Below, piece by piece: positions 53,548 through 61,940 of a stretch of DNA of 64,000 nucleotides. Position numbers and translations under genes: made by a program. The stretch is from Brucella sp. 21LCYQ03 (GTDB lineage Bacteria > Pseudomonadota > Alphaproteobacteria > Rhizobiales > Rhizobiaceae): positions 1 through 64,000 of the forward strand of contig NZ_JAMJWE010000020.1 in NCBI RefSeq assembly GCF_023554105.1, given 5' to 3'. The notes under the pieces are model-generated. The model searched no databases. It was not told the origin of the DNA and worked only from the letters and a program-made list of their open reading frames with translations. Numbering within the stretch: the stretch's first letter is position 1; every line of letters starts with the position of its first letter.

Positions 53548-54353
53548 CGAAAGTCTTCAAGTCAGCACTTTTTCCGGGGCATGTAACGCATGCGCGTTCA
53601 CGGCCCAAAGTGCATAAGCTTGCCTATAAAATCTACTCGCTGCTGCTTGATCTGGATGAATTGCAAGTCCTTGATAAGAGGTTGAAAACGTTTTCGGTCA
53701 ACCGCGTCAATCTGTTTTCTTTTTTTGAGAAAGACAGGGGGAATGGCTCGGCTACACCTCTGCGGGCGCAAGTCGAAGACGCGATGCGCGGCGCTGGAAT
53801 TGAACCGGATGGTGGTGCAATCAGACTGCTGACCATGCCGCGGATTCTTGGCTGGGCGTTCAATCCGCTGACCGAGTTCTTTTGCTACAATCGGAGTGAC
53901 GAACTTGTCGCTATCCTTTGGGAAGTCGATAATACATTTCATCAGCGCCACGGCTATATGATCCCGGTCGAAGCCACACAAAATGGTCGTATCGTGCAAA
54001 ACTGCGACAAGGCCTTTTACGTGTCGCCATTCATGGACATGAAGCTGCGTTACGAGTTTGAGGTTTTGCCTCCGTCGGACACGCTGACAATCCGCATCAA
54101 TAGCTTTGATGATGAAGGTCTGCTTCTCACGGCGCGGCATCTGGCTCGCCGGGTAGAACTCAGCGATGCAGCTTTGCTGCGTGCCTTCTTTGCGATCCCT
54201 TTTCTCACATTACGGGTTGTGGGCGGCATCCACTGGGAAGCGCTGAAAATCTGGCTCAAGGGTATCAAGCTTCGAAAGCGCCCTATGCCGCCACATGAAC
54301 CAATCACACATATTCGTCACAAGACATCCCAGCAGAGGAACGAGGCCGCATGA
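53544..54353 (+). CDS. DUF1365 family protein
   Basis: 269 residues. FPGHVTHARSRPKVHKLAYK at the start, LLTMPRILGWAFNPLTEFFC, VDNTFHQRHGYMIPV, KAFYVSPFMDMKLRYEFEVL. DUF1365 proteins almost always sit between a COG2907 flavoprotein and a CFA synthase, as here; the reaction is not known. The gene overlaps both neighbours in ATGA, so three genes are tightly coupled. A long upstream extension to 53379 overlaps the flavoprotein gene and is rejected. Confidence 0.88.
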   Translation: MTKVFKSALFPGHVTHARSRPKVHKLAYKIYSLLLDLDELQVLDKRLKTFSVNRVNLFSFFEKDRGNGSATPLRAQVEDAMRGAGIEPDGGAIRLLTMPRILGWAFNPLTEFFCYNRSDELVAILWEVDNTFHQRHGYMIPVEATQNGRIVQNCDKAFYVSPFMDMKLRYEFEVLPPSDTLTIRINSFDDEGLLLTARHLARRVELSDAALLRAFFAIPFLTLRVVGGIHWEALKIWLKGIKLRKRPMPPHEPITHIRHKTSQQRNEAA

Positions 54354-55582
54354 GCCAGCTTGATGAGACTTCTCCTCTTCCAACACCAGTTACCCTAGGC
54401 CGTTTAACGTGGACGCCCTCCGCACGTCTCCTGCGCCGATTGCTTGATCAGGTGCGCTATGGACGGCTGGTTATTGTGCTGCCTTCCGGGAAATCGCTTG
54501 TTGCTCAGGGCAGCTTGCCCGGAGCAGACGCGAAAATCATTATCAATAGATGGCGTTCGGTGCGCCGTATGGTGACCGGTGGCGATATTGGTTTTGCACA
54601 AGCCTATATCGAAGGCGACTGGACAACGCCCGATTTGACATCTGTCATTCGCTTTGCAGCGCGTAATCGCGATACTTTGCTATCTACATTGCGCGGATCA
54701 CGCTTTATGCGCCTTGTCCATCGCGTGGGTCATTTGCTGAATGCCAATACACGGCGCGGTAGCCGTAAAAACATCGAAGCCCATTATGATCTTGGCAATG
54801 ATTTCTATCGCCGGTGGCTCGATCAGACGATGCTTTATTCATCCGCAATCTGGAATGAGAAGACGCATAGCCTTGAGAGTGCGCAGGAGTATAAGTTGCA
54901 GTGCATCGCAGACAAACTGGCGCTTGAGGGCGGCGAAAAAATCCTTGAGATCGGTTGTGGCTGGGGTGCTCTGGCAACATTTCTGGCGGAACATGGCGAT
55001 GCACATGTGACGGGAATTACCTTGTCGCCATCGCAGCTTGCATGGGCCAATAAGGTTGTTTCTGATGCCGGACAGGCAGAGGCGGTTGATCTGCGTTTGC
55101 AGGACTACCGCGATGTGGAAGGACAATTCGACCGGATTGTTTCCATCGAAATGTTTGAGGCGGTCGGTGAAGCCTATTGGCCTGAATATTTCGCGACTCT
55201 AAAGCGTTGTCTCAAGCCGGGTGGTCGTGCGGTTTTGCAGATCATTTCGATTGAAGATGCGCGCTACGAAAACTATCGCCGCAAGGCTGATTTCATACAG
55301 AAATTCATTTTTCCGGGCGGCTTTCTGCCATCCGATAAAGTGCTTGAACGCGATGTCTTGAAAGCTGGTCTCGTTTTAAAAGAGATCGAGCATTTCGGTC
55401 ATTCCTATGCACTTACTCTCGCCGAATGGCGTCAGCGCTTTATCTCTAATTGGCCTGCAATCGAACAACTCGGCTTCGATGATCGGTTTCGCAGACTTTG
55501 GGAATATTACCTTTGCTATTGCGAAGGCGGCTTTGAAGAAGGGGCCATCAATGTCGGCCTTTACACGATTGAGCATGCTTAA
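54350..55582 (+). CDS. Cyclopropane-fatty-acyl-phospholipid synthase family protein
   Basis: 410 residues, full length for CFA synthase. The NIEAHYDLGNDFYRRWLDQT motif, SAM site ILEIGCGWGALATFLAEHG, RIVSIEMFEAVGEAYWPEYF, and the C-terminal FIFPGGFLPSDKVL and HFGHSYALTLAEWRQRF are present. It adds a methyl/methylene group to unsaturated membrane acyl chains. In Rhodobacter related enzymes UfaM and UfaO belong to the furan fatty acid route; this could be one of them, or a plain CFA synthase. Confidence 0.87.
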   Translation: MSQLDETSPLPTPVTLGRLTWTPSARLLRRLLDQVRYGRLVIVLPSGKSLVAQGSLPGADAKIIINRWRSVRRMVTGGDIGFAQAYIEGDWTTPDLTSVIRFAARNRDTLLSTLRGSRFMRLVHRVGHLLNANTRRGSRKNIEAHYDLGNDFYRRWLDQTMLYSSAIWNEKTHSLESAQEYKLQCIADKLALEGGEKILEIGCGWGALATFLAEHGDAHVTGITLSPSQLAWANKVVSDAGQAEAVDLRLQDYRDVEGQFDRIVSIEMFEAVGEAYWPEYFATLKRCLKPGGRAVLQIISIEDARYENYRRKADFIQKFIFPGGFLPSDKVLERDVLKAGLVLKEIEHFGHSYALTLAEWRQRFISNWPAIEQLGFDDRFRRLWEYYLCYCEGGFEEGAINVGLYTIEHA

Positions 55583-55612
55583 AAATCCAAACTACAGATG
55601 CAGGAGGCGTCG

Positions 55613-55981
55613 ATGAAATGGATAGTGATGATTGGCATGACGGCACTGTTATTTCCCGTGTCGGCACAGGCTGAAGAAATAGACGGTAACTGGGCGCGCG
55701 GCGATGGCAAGGCGCGGGTCAAAATCGCGGATTGCGGCAAAGATATTTGCGCCACCAATACGTGGATCAAGCCGGGTACGGCCAAAGAAAAGACCGGCGA
55801 CCGTCTGGTTATGAGCATTAACGAGACTGCAGATGGCCAATATTCTGGAACTGCTTTCGATCCGCAGCGCAATCTCACCTACAAGATCAACGTCAAGGTG
55901 AATGGCGACCAAATGACCACCAATGGCTGTGTGCTGGCAGGCCTCTTGTGCCGCGATGTCAGTTGGTCACGCATAAAATAA
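55613..55981 (+). CDS. DUF2147 secreted protein
   Basis: 122 residues. Signal peptide WIVMIGMTALLFPVSAQA, then EEIDGNWARGDGKARVKIAD and a Cys pair region (CGKDICATN, NGCVLAGLLCRD) giving four cysteines typical of periplasmic DUF2147 proteins. AGGAGG precedes the ATG at 55613. Small lipid-binding-like fold is likely; function unknown. Fifth in line of the operon starting at 52192, after an about 30-base gap. Confidence 0.83.
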   Translation: MKWIVMIGMTALLFPVSAQAEEIDGNWARGDGKARVKIADCGKDICATNTWIKPGTAKEKTGDRLVMSINETADGQYSGTAFDPQRNLTYKINVKVNGDQMTTNGCVLAGLLCRDVSWSRIK

Positions 55982-55996
55982 GAGAGTGAAGCAAGC

Positions 55997-56401
55997 ATGA
56001 AGTCTTATATTGTTTCTTATGTGGTGACAGCCATAGCTTTTCTGGCGATAGACTCCGTTTGGCTCACCAATATGGCGAACGTGTTCTACCGTCCTGTGAT
56101 GGGGGATATGCTTGCGCCGAGTTTCCGTTTGGCTCCGGCGATTGTTTTCTATGTGATATTCGTGTTCGGACTGGTCTTTTTTGCAGTCAGACCCGGTCTT
56201 CTGGCTGGTAGCGGTGCTGTTACGCTTTTGAATGGTGCTCTTTTGGGATTTGTCGCTTATGCGACTTATGATCTGACCAATCAGGCCACGTTGAAGAACT
56301 GGTCGTGGACGCTGACGATTGCTGACCTGATTTGGGGTACTGTCTTATCCGCTGTTTCAGCCTATATTGGCTATTGGGTAACATCCAAGGTTGTTGGATA
56401 G
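55997..56401 (+). CDS. DUF2177 membrane protein
   Basis: 134 residues, four hydrophobic helices. AFLAIDSVWLTNMANVFYR at the start and FVAYATYDLTNQATLKNWSW, typical of DUF2177. Function unknown; a regular companion of COG2907/CFA genes in Alphaproteobacteria. Sits 15 bases after the DUF2147 gene. Confidence 0.85.
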   Translation: MKSYIVSYVVTAIAFLAIDSVWLTNMANVFYRPVMGDMLAPSFRLAPAIVFYVIFVFGLVFFAVRPGLLAGSGAVTLLNGALLGFVAYATYDLTNQATLKNWSWTLTIADLIWGTVLSAVSAYIGYWVTSKVVG

Positions 56402-56414
56402 GCCGGAGTAAGTG

Positions 56415-56867
56415 ATGCAAAAATTGGGACTTCTGGCAGTTTTTGCCTTTGTAATTATCGTCGTGGGAATGGTTATAGGTATCAGTTTTCCGCCCGGCGA
56501 GTGGTATGCGTCTTTGCAAAAGCCATGGTTCACACCGCCAAATGGAGCATTCGCACCGATTTGGACAATTCTCTATGTTTTCATAGCCATTGCAGGCTGG
56601 CGTACATGGTTAAGTGATACGGGTTGGCAGCGCCGTGGGCCGTGGTTTGGTCAGATGATTTTGAATTTTATGTGGTCGCCAATCTTCTTTGGCGCACATA
56701 TGACCGTGTTGGGGCTTATCGTTATAATCGGCGTATGGCTGTGTGTGCTGCTGTTTATCATTCGTGCATGGCAACCAGATCGCATATCTGCACTATTGTT
56801 TGTGCCATATCTTGTATGGCTATCTCTTGCGACGGCGTTGAACGCAGCGATTGTCGTTTTAAATTAA
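56415..56867 (+). CDS. tspO: TspO/MBR family membrane protein
   Basis: 150 residues with five hydrophobic helices. Family motif WYASLQKPWFTPPNGAFAPI (about 28-47), W-rich WSPIFFGAH and the end VWLSLATALNAAIVVLN. TspO binds porphyrins and takes part in oxidative or light-stress responses in Alphaproteobacteria, fitting the sigma-E setting. ATG at 56415 with GGAGTAAG is chosen. Last gene of the operon, closed by the terminator downstream. Confidence 0.88.
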   Translation: MQKLGLLAVFAFVIIVVGMVIGISFPPGEWYASLQKPWFTPPNGAFAPIWTILYVFIAIAGWRTWLSDTGWQRRGPWFGQMILNFMWSPIFFGAHMTVLGLIVIIGVWLCVLLFIIRAWQPDRISALLFVPYLVWLSLATALNAAIVVLN

Positions 56868-56899
56868 AAGAAAGGCGGCATTTTTGCCGCCTTTCTTTT
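56867..56899. terminator. Bidirectional terminator between tspO and chrR
   Basis: Stem AAAGAAAGGCGGCA / TGCCGCCTTTCTTT with a T-rich loop and T-run on the right. It covers the stop ends of both convergent genes. Confidence 0.88.
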
Positions 56900-57563
56900 A
56901 AATCCCTATCAGCGGCTGCACCATCCGCATAAGCCAGCTTTGGAATTTCAGCGGTGCATCCGTGACTGCAAGGCAAATGCAATCGCTGCCGGGTGAGGCA
57001 ATCGGCTGATGCACAAGATCGGCATCAGCTTCCTCGACATCGCCGCGTGCAAAAACGCCGGTCTCATCATAAAAACTGCCGCTCAACACCAGTGTCAGTT
57101 CACGTCCTCCGTGACCGTGTTCTGGCACAGGCTTACCCGCAGGAATTCGTAAAAGACGAACCTGTGTTTCCCTGTCGGTTGTTTCAATCGGAACTTGATA
57201 AGCGCCACGTCCCAATGATTTCCATTTCAAATCCAGCAGATCACCACCGACGTAGGATCGCAGCGGCTCGGGCAGGAATGCAGTACCTTCAGTTGAGGAT
57301 GTTCGAATAGGCGCTGGTCGTTGTCGTATCTGAGACTGATTTGACAGTTTACGTTTAAGCGCATCCCATGAGTCCAACTTGATTTCATCGGGCTCACCCG
57401 TTTCAAGAAGTTGCCCGCCGATACATTCAAAATGTTCAAGTCGCGACCTACAGGCAGGGCAAAGAGCCAAATGGGTCGCAACGCCAATGCTCCAGCCTTC
57501 GGCCAATGTGCCTGCAGCATAAGATGAGAGAAGCTCGTCGCTTAAATGATGTTGGATATTCAT
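56898..57563 (-). CDS. chrR: ChrR-type zinc anti-sigma factor with cupin domain
   Basis: 221 residues. The N-terminal anti-sigma zinc motif is seen: His at 5/6, then H31, C35 and C38 (THLALCPAC). The C-terminal cupin has PEHGHGGRELTLVLSGSFYD (about 145-164), with the HxHxxxE metal pattern. ChrR proteins hold an ECF sigma factor until singlet oxygen or related peroxides arrive. Its start is in a TGATG overlap with the sigma gene, so the two are translated together in the usual order. Confidence 0.92.
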   Translation of the reverse strand: MNIQHHLSDELLSSYAAGTLAEGWSIGVATHLALCPACRSRLEHFECIGGQLLETGEPDEIKLDSWDALKRKLSNQSQIRQRPAPIRTSSTEGTAFLPEPLRSYVGGDLLDLKWKSLGRGAYQVPIETTDRETQVRLLRIPAGKPVPEHGHGGRELTLVLSGSFYDETGVFARGDVEEADADLVHQPIASPGSDCICLAVTDAPLKFQSWLMRMVQPLIGI

Positions 57564-58138
57564 CAATGTGCTCCCGAATTATCGAGGGCAGCGCGTAGTT
57601 TGCTGAATGCCAAACGCAAACGCGACTTTACTGTACCAAGTGGCAGATTCAGCTTTTTAGCGATTGCGCTATGCGTGCTGTCCTCGAAATAGGCCAGCTC
57701 AAGCAAAGTGCTTTGTTCTTCTGGAAGGCTTGCTATCGCAGCACGCAGCTCGATCGCAGATTGTCGGTCAACAATCACCTTGTCGGCAGCTTGTTCTTCA
57801 TCGGGCACAAAGGCTGGATCTGTAGGGTCAAATTGTGGACGTCGCGCGCGCCGAACTGCATCAATACGCTGGTTACGTGCAATTGTGAAAATCCATGTGG
57901 ACAAGGCACCCTTGGAGAAGTCAAACTGGTCTGCCTTATTCCAGACCGTGATCATTGTTTCCTGCATCAGTTCTTCCGCAGTTTGCGCATCAGCCGACAA
58001 TTTTGACATATAGGCTTTAATGCGCGGAGCGAAATGCTTGAAAATCATTTCGAACGCATCCATGTCGCGCTGGGAACTGACCGCTAGCATCAATTCTTCC
58101 ATGGAAGGCTGACTTTCAGAAGCAGTCCGCTCGGTCAT
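57563..58138 (-). CDS. rpoE: ECF sigma factor (RpoE/ECF11 type)
   Basis: 191 residues from ATG 58138. Sigma-2: FKHFAPRIKAYMSKLSAD, ELMQETMITVWNKADQFD, GALSTWIFTIARNQRIDAV; sigma-4: LPEEQSTLLELAYFEDSTHS, LNLPLGTVKSRLRLAFSKLR. With ChrR it forms the singlet-oxygen response module. The ORF is open to 58243, but the promoter lies at 58253-58278, which would leave only a few bases of leader; the 58138 start is more likely and gives the normal family length. Confidence 0.92.
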   Translation of the reverse strand: MTERTASESQPSMEELMLAVSSQRDMDAFEMIFKHFAPRIKAYMSKLSADAQTAEELMQETMITVWNKADQFDFSKGALSTWIFTIARNQRIDAVRRARRPQFDPTDPAFVPDEEQAADKVIVDRQSAIELRAAIASLPEEQSTLLELAYFEDSTHSAIAKKLNLPLGTVKSRLRLAFSKLRAALDNSGAH

Positions 58139-58252
58139 TCTTATTGAATCCCATATACCCACATGTGGCCAAGCTAGAAGCTGTGCGTTCTGTTCAAGTT
58201 GCTTTTGCCATGTATCAGAGCGAAAGGAAACGTTTGTGTTCATAAAGCGTCA

Positions 58253-58278
58253 TACGAAAGCTTCATAAAATTGGATCA
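58253..58278 (-). promoter_or_regulatory. Autoregulated sigma-E promoter of the sigma/chrR operon
   Basis: On the minus strand TGATCC (58273-58278), a 16-base spacer and CGTA (58253-58256), the pattern known for ECF/ChrR-type sigma factors. It lies about 115 bases upstream of the chosen start of the sigma gene, so the sigma factor probably makes its own transcript. Confidence 0.7.
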
Positions 58279-58322
58279 CAGCATTGACTGAATGGCATTA
58301 TTTTTTACGGTGATTGTGTTAT

Positions 58323-60134
58323 CTAGCCAGTTGCTGATCGGTTATTATATTGCCCAAAATCGCGCAGAAGTGTGGTGGCTTTTTCGCTGTCTACAGCTTT
58401 TGAAAAAGCGTAGCCTTGGCCAAGCTGGCATCCCATTTTTTGAAGAATATCAGCCAACTCGAGGGTTTCAATGCCCTCTGCAACGAGTCTGATATTCAAG
58501 TCTCGTGCAATTTGTAAAATGCCTTTGACGATTGCGACACTTGGATCATTCGGAGCAAGGCGACACACGAAAGATCTGTCTATCTTAATAATGTCAACTG
58601 GAACGGTAAGAAGATGAGCGAGAGCTGCAAATCCTGTTCCAAAATCATCAAGTGCTATGCGCACGCCCAATAGCCGAAGTTTTCGAATACCAGATGCGAC
58701 CACGTCGTCACGCTGCCCGATATATGCGTTTTCCGTTATTTCTATAATAAGGTGGTGGAGGGGGACATCGTAGCGTGCAAATATTTTTGACACGAATGAA
58801 GCAAGATCGCCCACATAGAAGTCCGCCGCCGTAACGTTAACGCCGACATGTTGCACTGGCAGGCCCAAATCAAGCCATTGCCGAATATCATGCGCCACGA
58901 TTGAAAGCATGCATTGGGTGATCTCTGATGCAATATGCACGTCTGAAAAAGATTCTTGAAACATGGACGCCGAAAGAATGTCGCCTGATGACGTTGACAT
59001 TCGGCTTAATGCCTCAAAGCCAATTACTTCATTGGTATCAAGCCGAATAATCGGCTGATAATGGGCGGTAATGCGCTGTTGCTGTAGCGCTTCGCGCACT
59101 TCCTTAATCGCATTGCGTCTGTGAACAATGCGCGTACCGACATCAGCCTGATAGAGTATGAAACCACCACGCGCGTTTTCCTTAGCGTGGTAGAGTGCAA
59201 AATCGGCATTGCGGTGCACAATTTGTGGCTGTGTATCAAGTGCTGCCAACACCGCTCCACCAATAGTCACACGAGGTAGAATGGTCTGGCCATCATAATG
59301 GATTGGTGACGAAAGCGCTTTGAAAACGAGATCTGCCGCGTCATCCAGATCATAAAGCGCTTCATGATTTTGGATTATAACCGTGAATTCATCGCCACCC
59401 GTTCGAAACGTAATATCTGGCGCAAGTGACGCTGAGATGCGTGTCGCAATCGTGCGGATTAGAAAATCGCCGACTTCATGCCCAAACGTATCATTCGTTA
59501 CCTTAAGATTATCAACGTCGATTACAAACAAAGCCCAGCTTCCAGGAAGCTCGCAACGCAGTTGCGACAGAGCATCATCAAATGCCGAGCGATTTGCGAG
59601 GCCTGTCAATACATCGACGGTTGCCCTGCGCTCGTAGCTCATAATACGCATCTCACGCAACATCGCGAGCTTGCAGAGTTTAGCACTTGAATTAATTATC
59701 TCACGTTCTGCGGTGGTAGGTGTATGCTTTTTCTGGAAATAGACTGCAAGTGCGCCGATGACTTCACCTGTATCATCGAGAATCGGTACGGAACTACATG
59801 CAAGGAGACCTAACGGTAAAACGAGCTGTTTATAAGCGGCCCATTTCGGATCATTCTCAATATCGGCGACCGTTACCGAAATGTTGTTGTAAATGGCGCT
59901 GCCACAAGAGCCGATTTCCGGACCGACAACAATTCCGTTCAGTGCATAGCTATAGCTTGTGGGGAGGTTTGGAGATGCGAGCATATGAATCATTCCCGCG
60001 TTGTCCACGGAACAGACCATGGCGCGGGAATCTTTTATAAGCTCTTCAATTCCAAAGCACAGCTGTTCTAGCGTTCGCTTAAGAGGCTTTCCCCTGGCTA
60101 TCAGCTCGAGAACTGTATTTTGAAATTTGAGCAC
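58323..60134 (-). CDS. GAF-GGDEF-EAL cyclic-di-GMP enzyme
   Basis: 603 residues. A GAF domain (about 5-165; GSCGSAIYNNISVTVADIEN, SSVPILDDTGEVIGALAVYF), then GGDEF (about 165-325; DVLTGLANRSAFDDAL, FRTGGDEFTVIIQN) and EAL (about 340-590; GFEALSRMS, VGVNVTAADF, IIEITENAY, DDFGTGFAAL, EGIETLE, QGYAFSKAV). Catalytic motifs of both domains look intact, so it could make or degrade cyclic di-GMP; EAL activity with GGDEF as GTP sensor is common. Start is GTG with TGAGGA before it. No membrane segment is seen; it is cytoplasmic. Confidence 0.9.
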   Translation of the reverse strand: MLKFQNTVLELIARGKPLKRTLEQLCFGIEELIKDSRAMVCSVDNAGMIHMLASPNLPTSYSYALNGIVVGPEIGSCGSAIYNNISVTVADIENDPKWAAYKQLVLPLGLLACSSVPILDDTGEVIGALAVYFQKKHTPTTAEREIINSSAKLCKLAMLREMRIMSYERRATVDVLTGLANRSAFDDALSQLRCELPGSWALFVIDVDNLKVTNDTFGHEVGDFLIRTIATRISASLAPDITFRTGGDEFTVIIQNHEALYDLDDAADLVFKALSSPIHYDGQTILPRVTIGGAVLAALDTQPQIVHRNADFALYHAKENARGGFILYQADVGTRIVHRRNAIKEVREALQQQRITAHYQPIIRLDTNEVIGFEALSRMSTSSGDILSASMFQESFSDVHIASEITQCMLSIVAHDIRQWLDLGLPVQHVGVNVTAADFYVGDLASFVSKIFARYDVPLHHLIIEITENAYIGQRDDVVASGIRKLRLLGVRIALDDFGTGFAALAHLLTVPVDIIKIDRSFVCRLAPNDPSVAIVKGILQIARDLNIRLVAEGIETLELADILQKMGCQLGQGYAFSKAVDSEKATTLLRDFGQYNNRSATG

Positions 60135-60840
60135 GAATTCCTCATATGTAGATGCGGCTGTTTTTTTAATTCTACACGTTTATATCATTTTTCAAAGAAC
60201 AGTCTTCATCAAATAATTAATATATTTATTACCTAAATACATAATAGATGTTACGTCTTTTTCTGAATTTTTACTTAACAAATATTTTTGAAGTTATTTG
60301 CATATGATATTTCGGAACTTGCGTTACCACTTTTCTAGAGTGCGCCTTAAAAATCATGAAAATGAATTTTATTAAAAAAATCAATAAAAACAATAAACTA
60401 TAGTAGTTCCAACGTTTCGGTCTAAACTGGAAATGATACGGAAAAACAGTTAAGCAAGATGGAAAGTTGATAGAAACCGTTGAATTGCTTTGAGCCTGCT
60501 TACATTCACCGCGCCCAGTTTGCGAGAAGCATAGCGTGAGCTAATAAAGGGGTGTTTATCGCGGCGTTCTATCAGAATTTAATTTTTTCTTTGCAGATTT
60601 AACGCTGTAAATAGCCGAGATGTTAGGAAGTAAACTGGAATGTATAATATTTTAACACCGATATATATTGTTCTGGATAAATTAATAAAATGCAGTAAAA
60701 CTTAAAATATTTTTATCAATGTAATAGCCAAATTAAAAAGTTCTTTTGCCAAGAGATTTGTTGGCGTTCTAGGCCGTATTAAAAAAATTGATTTCAAAAT
60801 AAGCTACAACGTGATTCAAGACTACTTTCTAGGGCGCAGT
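60135..60840. other. AT-rich gene-free stretch
   Basis: About 700 bases with long A/T runs and no coding-like frame. It separates the cyclic-di-GMP gene from the mobile remnants. Nothing specific is seen except T-rich sequence around 60230-60420. Confidence 0.5.
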
Positions 60841-60856
60841 CATGTCACGCGGAGAT

Positions 60857-61139
60857 ATGAGTGATCAGGAATGACTTTTGATTGAAGGCTTGCTGCCGGC
60901 TGAGCGGGCCGAAAGCCTCGGCCTGCTTTGGATAATCGTCGTTATCTCAATGGTATGCCTTATGTTCTGCGGGTTGGCTGCCCCCTGGTGCGACGTGCAT
61001 GAACGGTATGGCAAATGGAATTCCGTCTACGTCCGGTTCCGACGCTGGGCGGAACACGGCTTATGGGACGCGCTTTTGGAAACACTCGTCAAACTGGGCT
61101 TAACTGATAACTGTCAGGCGCTCCTTTCCATCGGATTGG
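60857..61139 (+). pseudogene. IS5-family transposase N-terminal remnant
   Basis: Begins ATGAGTGATCAGGAATGA: the codon after DQE is TGA where IS5-type proteins have Trp. After LLIEGLLPAE the frame shifts; the middle reads NRRYLNGM and LYVLRVGCP-like words in another frame, and the original frame returns at MHERYGKWNSVYVRFRRW-like sequence (VHERYGKWNSVYVRFRRWAE). Similar to the DUF4096 N-terminus of IS5/IS427-group transposases. The C-terminal part is missing; dead. Confidence 0.8.
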
Positions 61140-61361
61140 CTTGAGGATCGCCCCTATGCCGGAATAAAGCGGTTCTATCGTGGTATGTTCAAGGCTGCTG
61201 GTTTTGACGATGTGACCCCGCATGTGCTTCGCCATTCATTCGCCAGCGTTGGGGCTGATCTGGGCTTCTCAGATAGTACTATTGGCGCGATGCTTGGTTA
61301 TACAGGAAGCGGCATGGCAAGTGCTATAGTTCCGCTATTGGCAACTGTATTGGCAATGTGA
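61140..61361 (+). pseudogene. Tyrosine integrase C-terminal fragment
   Basis: Translates to LEDRPYAGIKRFYRGMFKAA, then GFDDVTPHVLRHSFASVGAD and LGFSDSTIGAMLGYTGSG, nearly the same as residues about 327-385 of the intact integrase at 61941. It starts at the end of the IS5 remnant, and the catalytic tyrosine region is replaced (GMASAIVPLL). It is a second, degraded copy of the same integrase type. Confidence 0.85.
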
Positions 61362-61371
61362 CGTGCAGGTT

Positions 61372-61554
61372 TCATAGATAACCCTTGCCTTTATCCTCAT
61401 ACGGAATTTCATCTGAAATGTCGTTCAGGAGTTCTTGCGGGATCAAACGGATATAGGCGTTGCCGATTTTAATCTCAGGGATACACCCGGCCTTTTTAGC
61501 GCCTTCGCAAATAGCTGTGACCTGTCTGGCGGTGATATCAAGGCGTTTGGACAT
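61372..61554 (-). CDS. Small hypothetical protein
   Basis: 60 residues: ITARQVTAICEGAKKAGCIP, then EIKIGNAYIRLIPQELLND and an acidic end. The early part could form a short helical DNA-binding-like unit, but I do not recognise the family. Small ORFs of this kind are common next to integrases. The Shine-Dalgarno is weak. It lies between the integrase fragment and the tRNA-Val half. Confidence 0.4.
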   Translation of the reverse strand: MSKRLDITARQVTAICEGAKKAGCIPEIKIGNAYIRLIPQELLNDISDEIPYEDKGKGYL

Positions 61555-61721
61555 TCATTGATCCGTTACAAATTTCAACCGTACGATTTGATCGTAAGGC
61601 TGCCCTGTCCCCATTTGGATTAGTGTCACGAAGACTTGGTGCATGGTGACACTGATAGGCGACGCTTAGGTTTTGGGATTGGTGAGATCGGCATAAGCCA
61701 TTGTTATCTCTGGGGGTCGAA

Positions 61722-61766
61722 TGGTGGGCGTAACAGGGATTGAACCTGTGACCCCTACAATGTCAA
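61722..61766 (-). other. 3' half of tRNA-Val(GAC), probable attachment site
   Basis: On the minus strand TTGACAT (anticodon loop with GAC) is followed by TGTAG GGGTC, T arm ACAGG TTCAATC CCTGT, acceptor TACGCCC and ACCA. The 5' half is absent: the sequence before the loop does not pair with the anticodon stem. Such 3' tRNA halves are left by integrases that use tRNA genes, and an intact integrase begins 175 bases away. Confidence 0.78.
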
Positions 61767-61940
61767 TGCAATTTTTAAACGTTTCCATTTGTTTCCAGAA
61801 ATTTCTTTTAAGTCGATTAAGTGATTAATATCAATGTCTTAAAGTTTCCATCTGTTTCCACTCGTTTCCGGCCATATTCCCATATTTCCATTTTTGTGGT
61901 GAGTATATGGTGAGTAATTCGGAAATGTGGGGGTCGCACG

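Noticed and set aside
60878-61144. 88-residue protein-coding gene
   Set aside because: It is a frameshifted stretch of an IS5 transposase preceded by an in-frame stop, so it is only a pseudogene.
61722-61766. Complete tRNA-Val gene
   Set aside because: Only the 3' half is present; the 5' acceptor and D arm and the left anticodon stem are missing.
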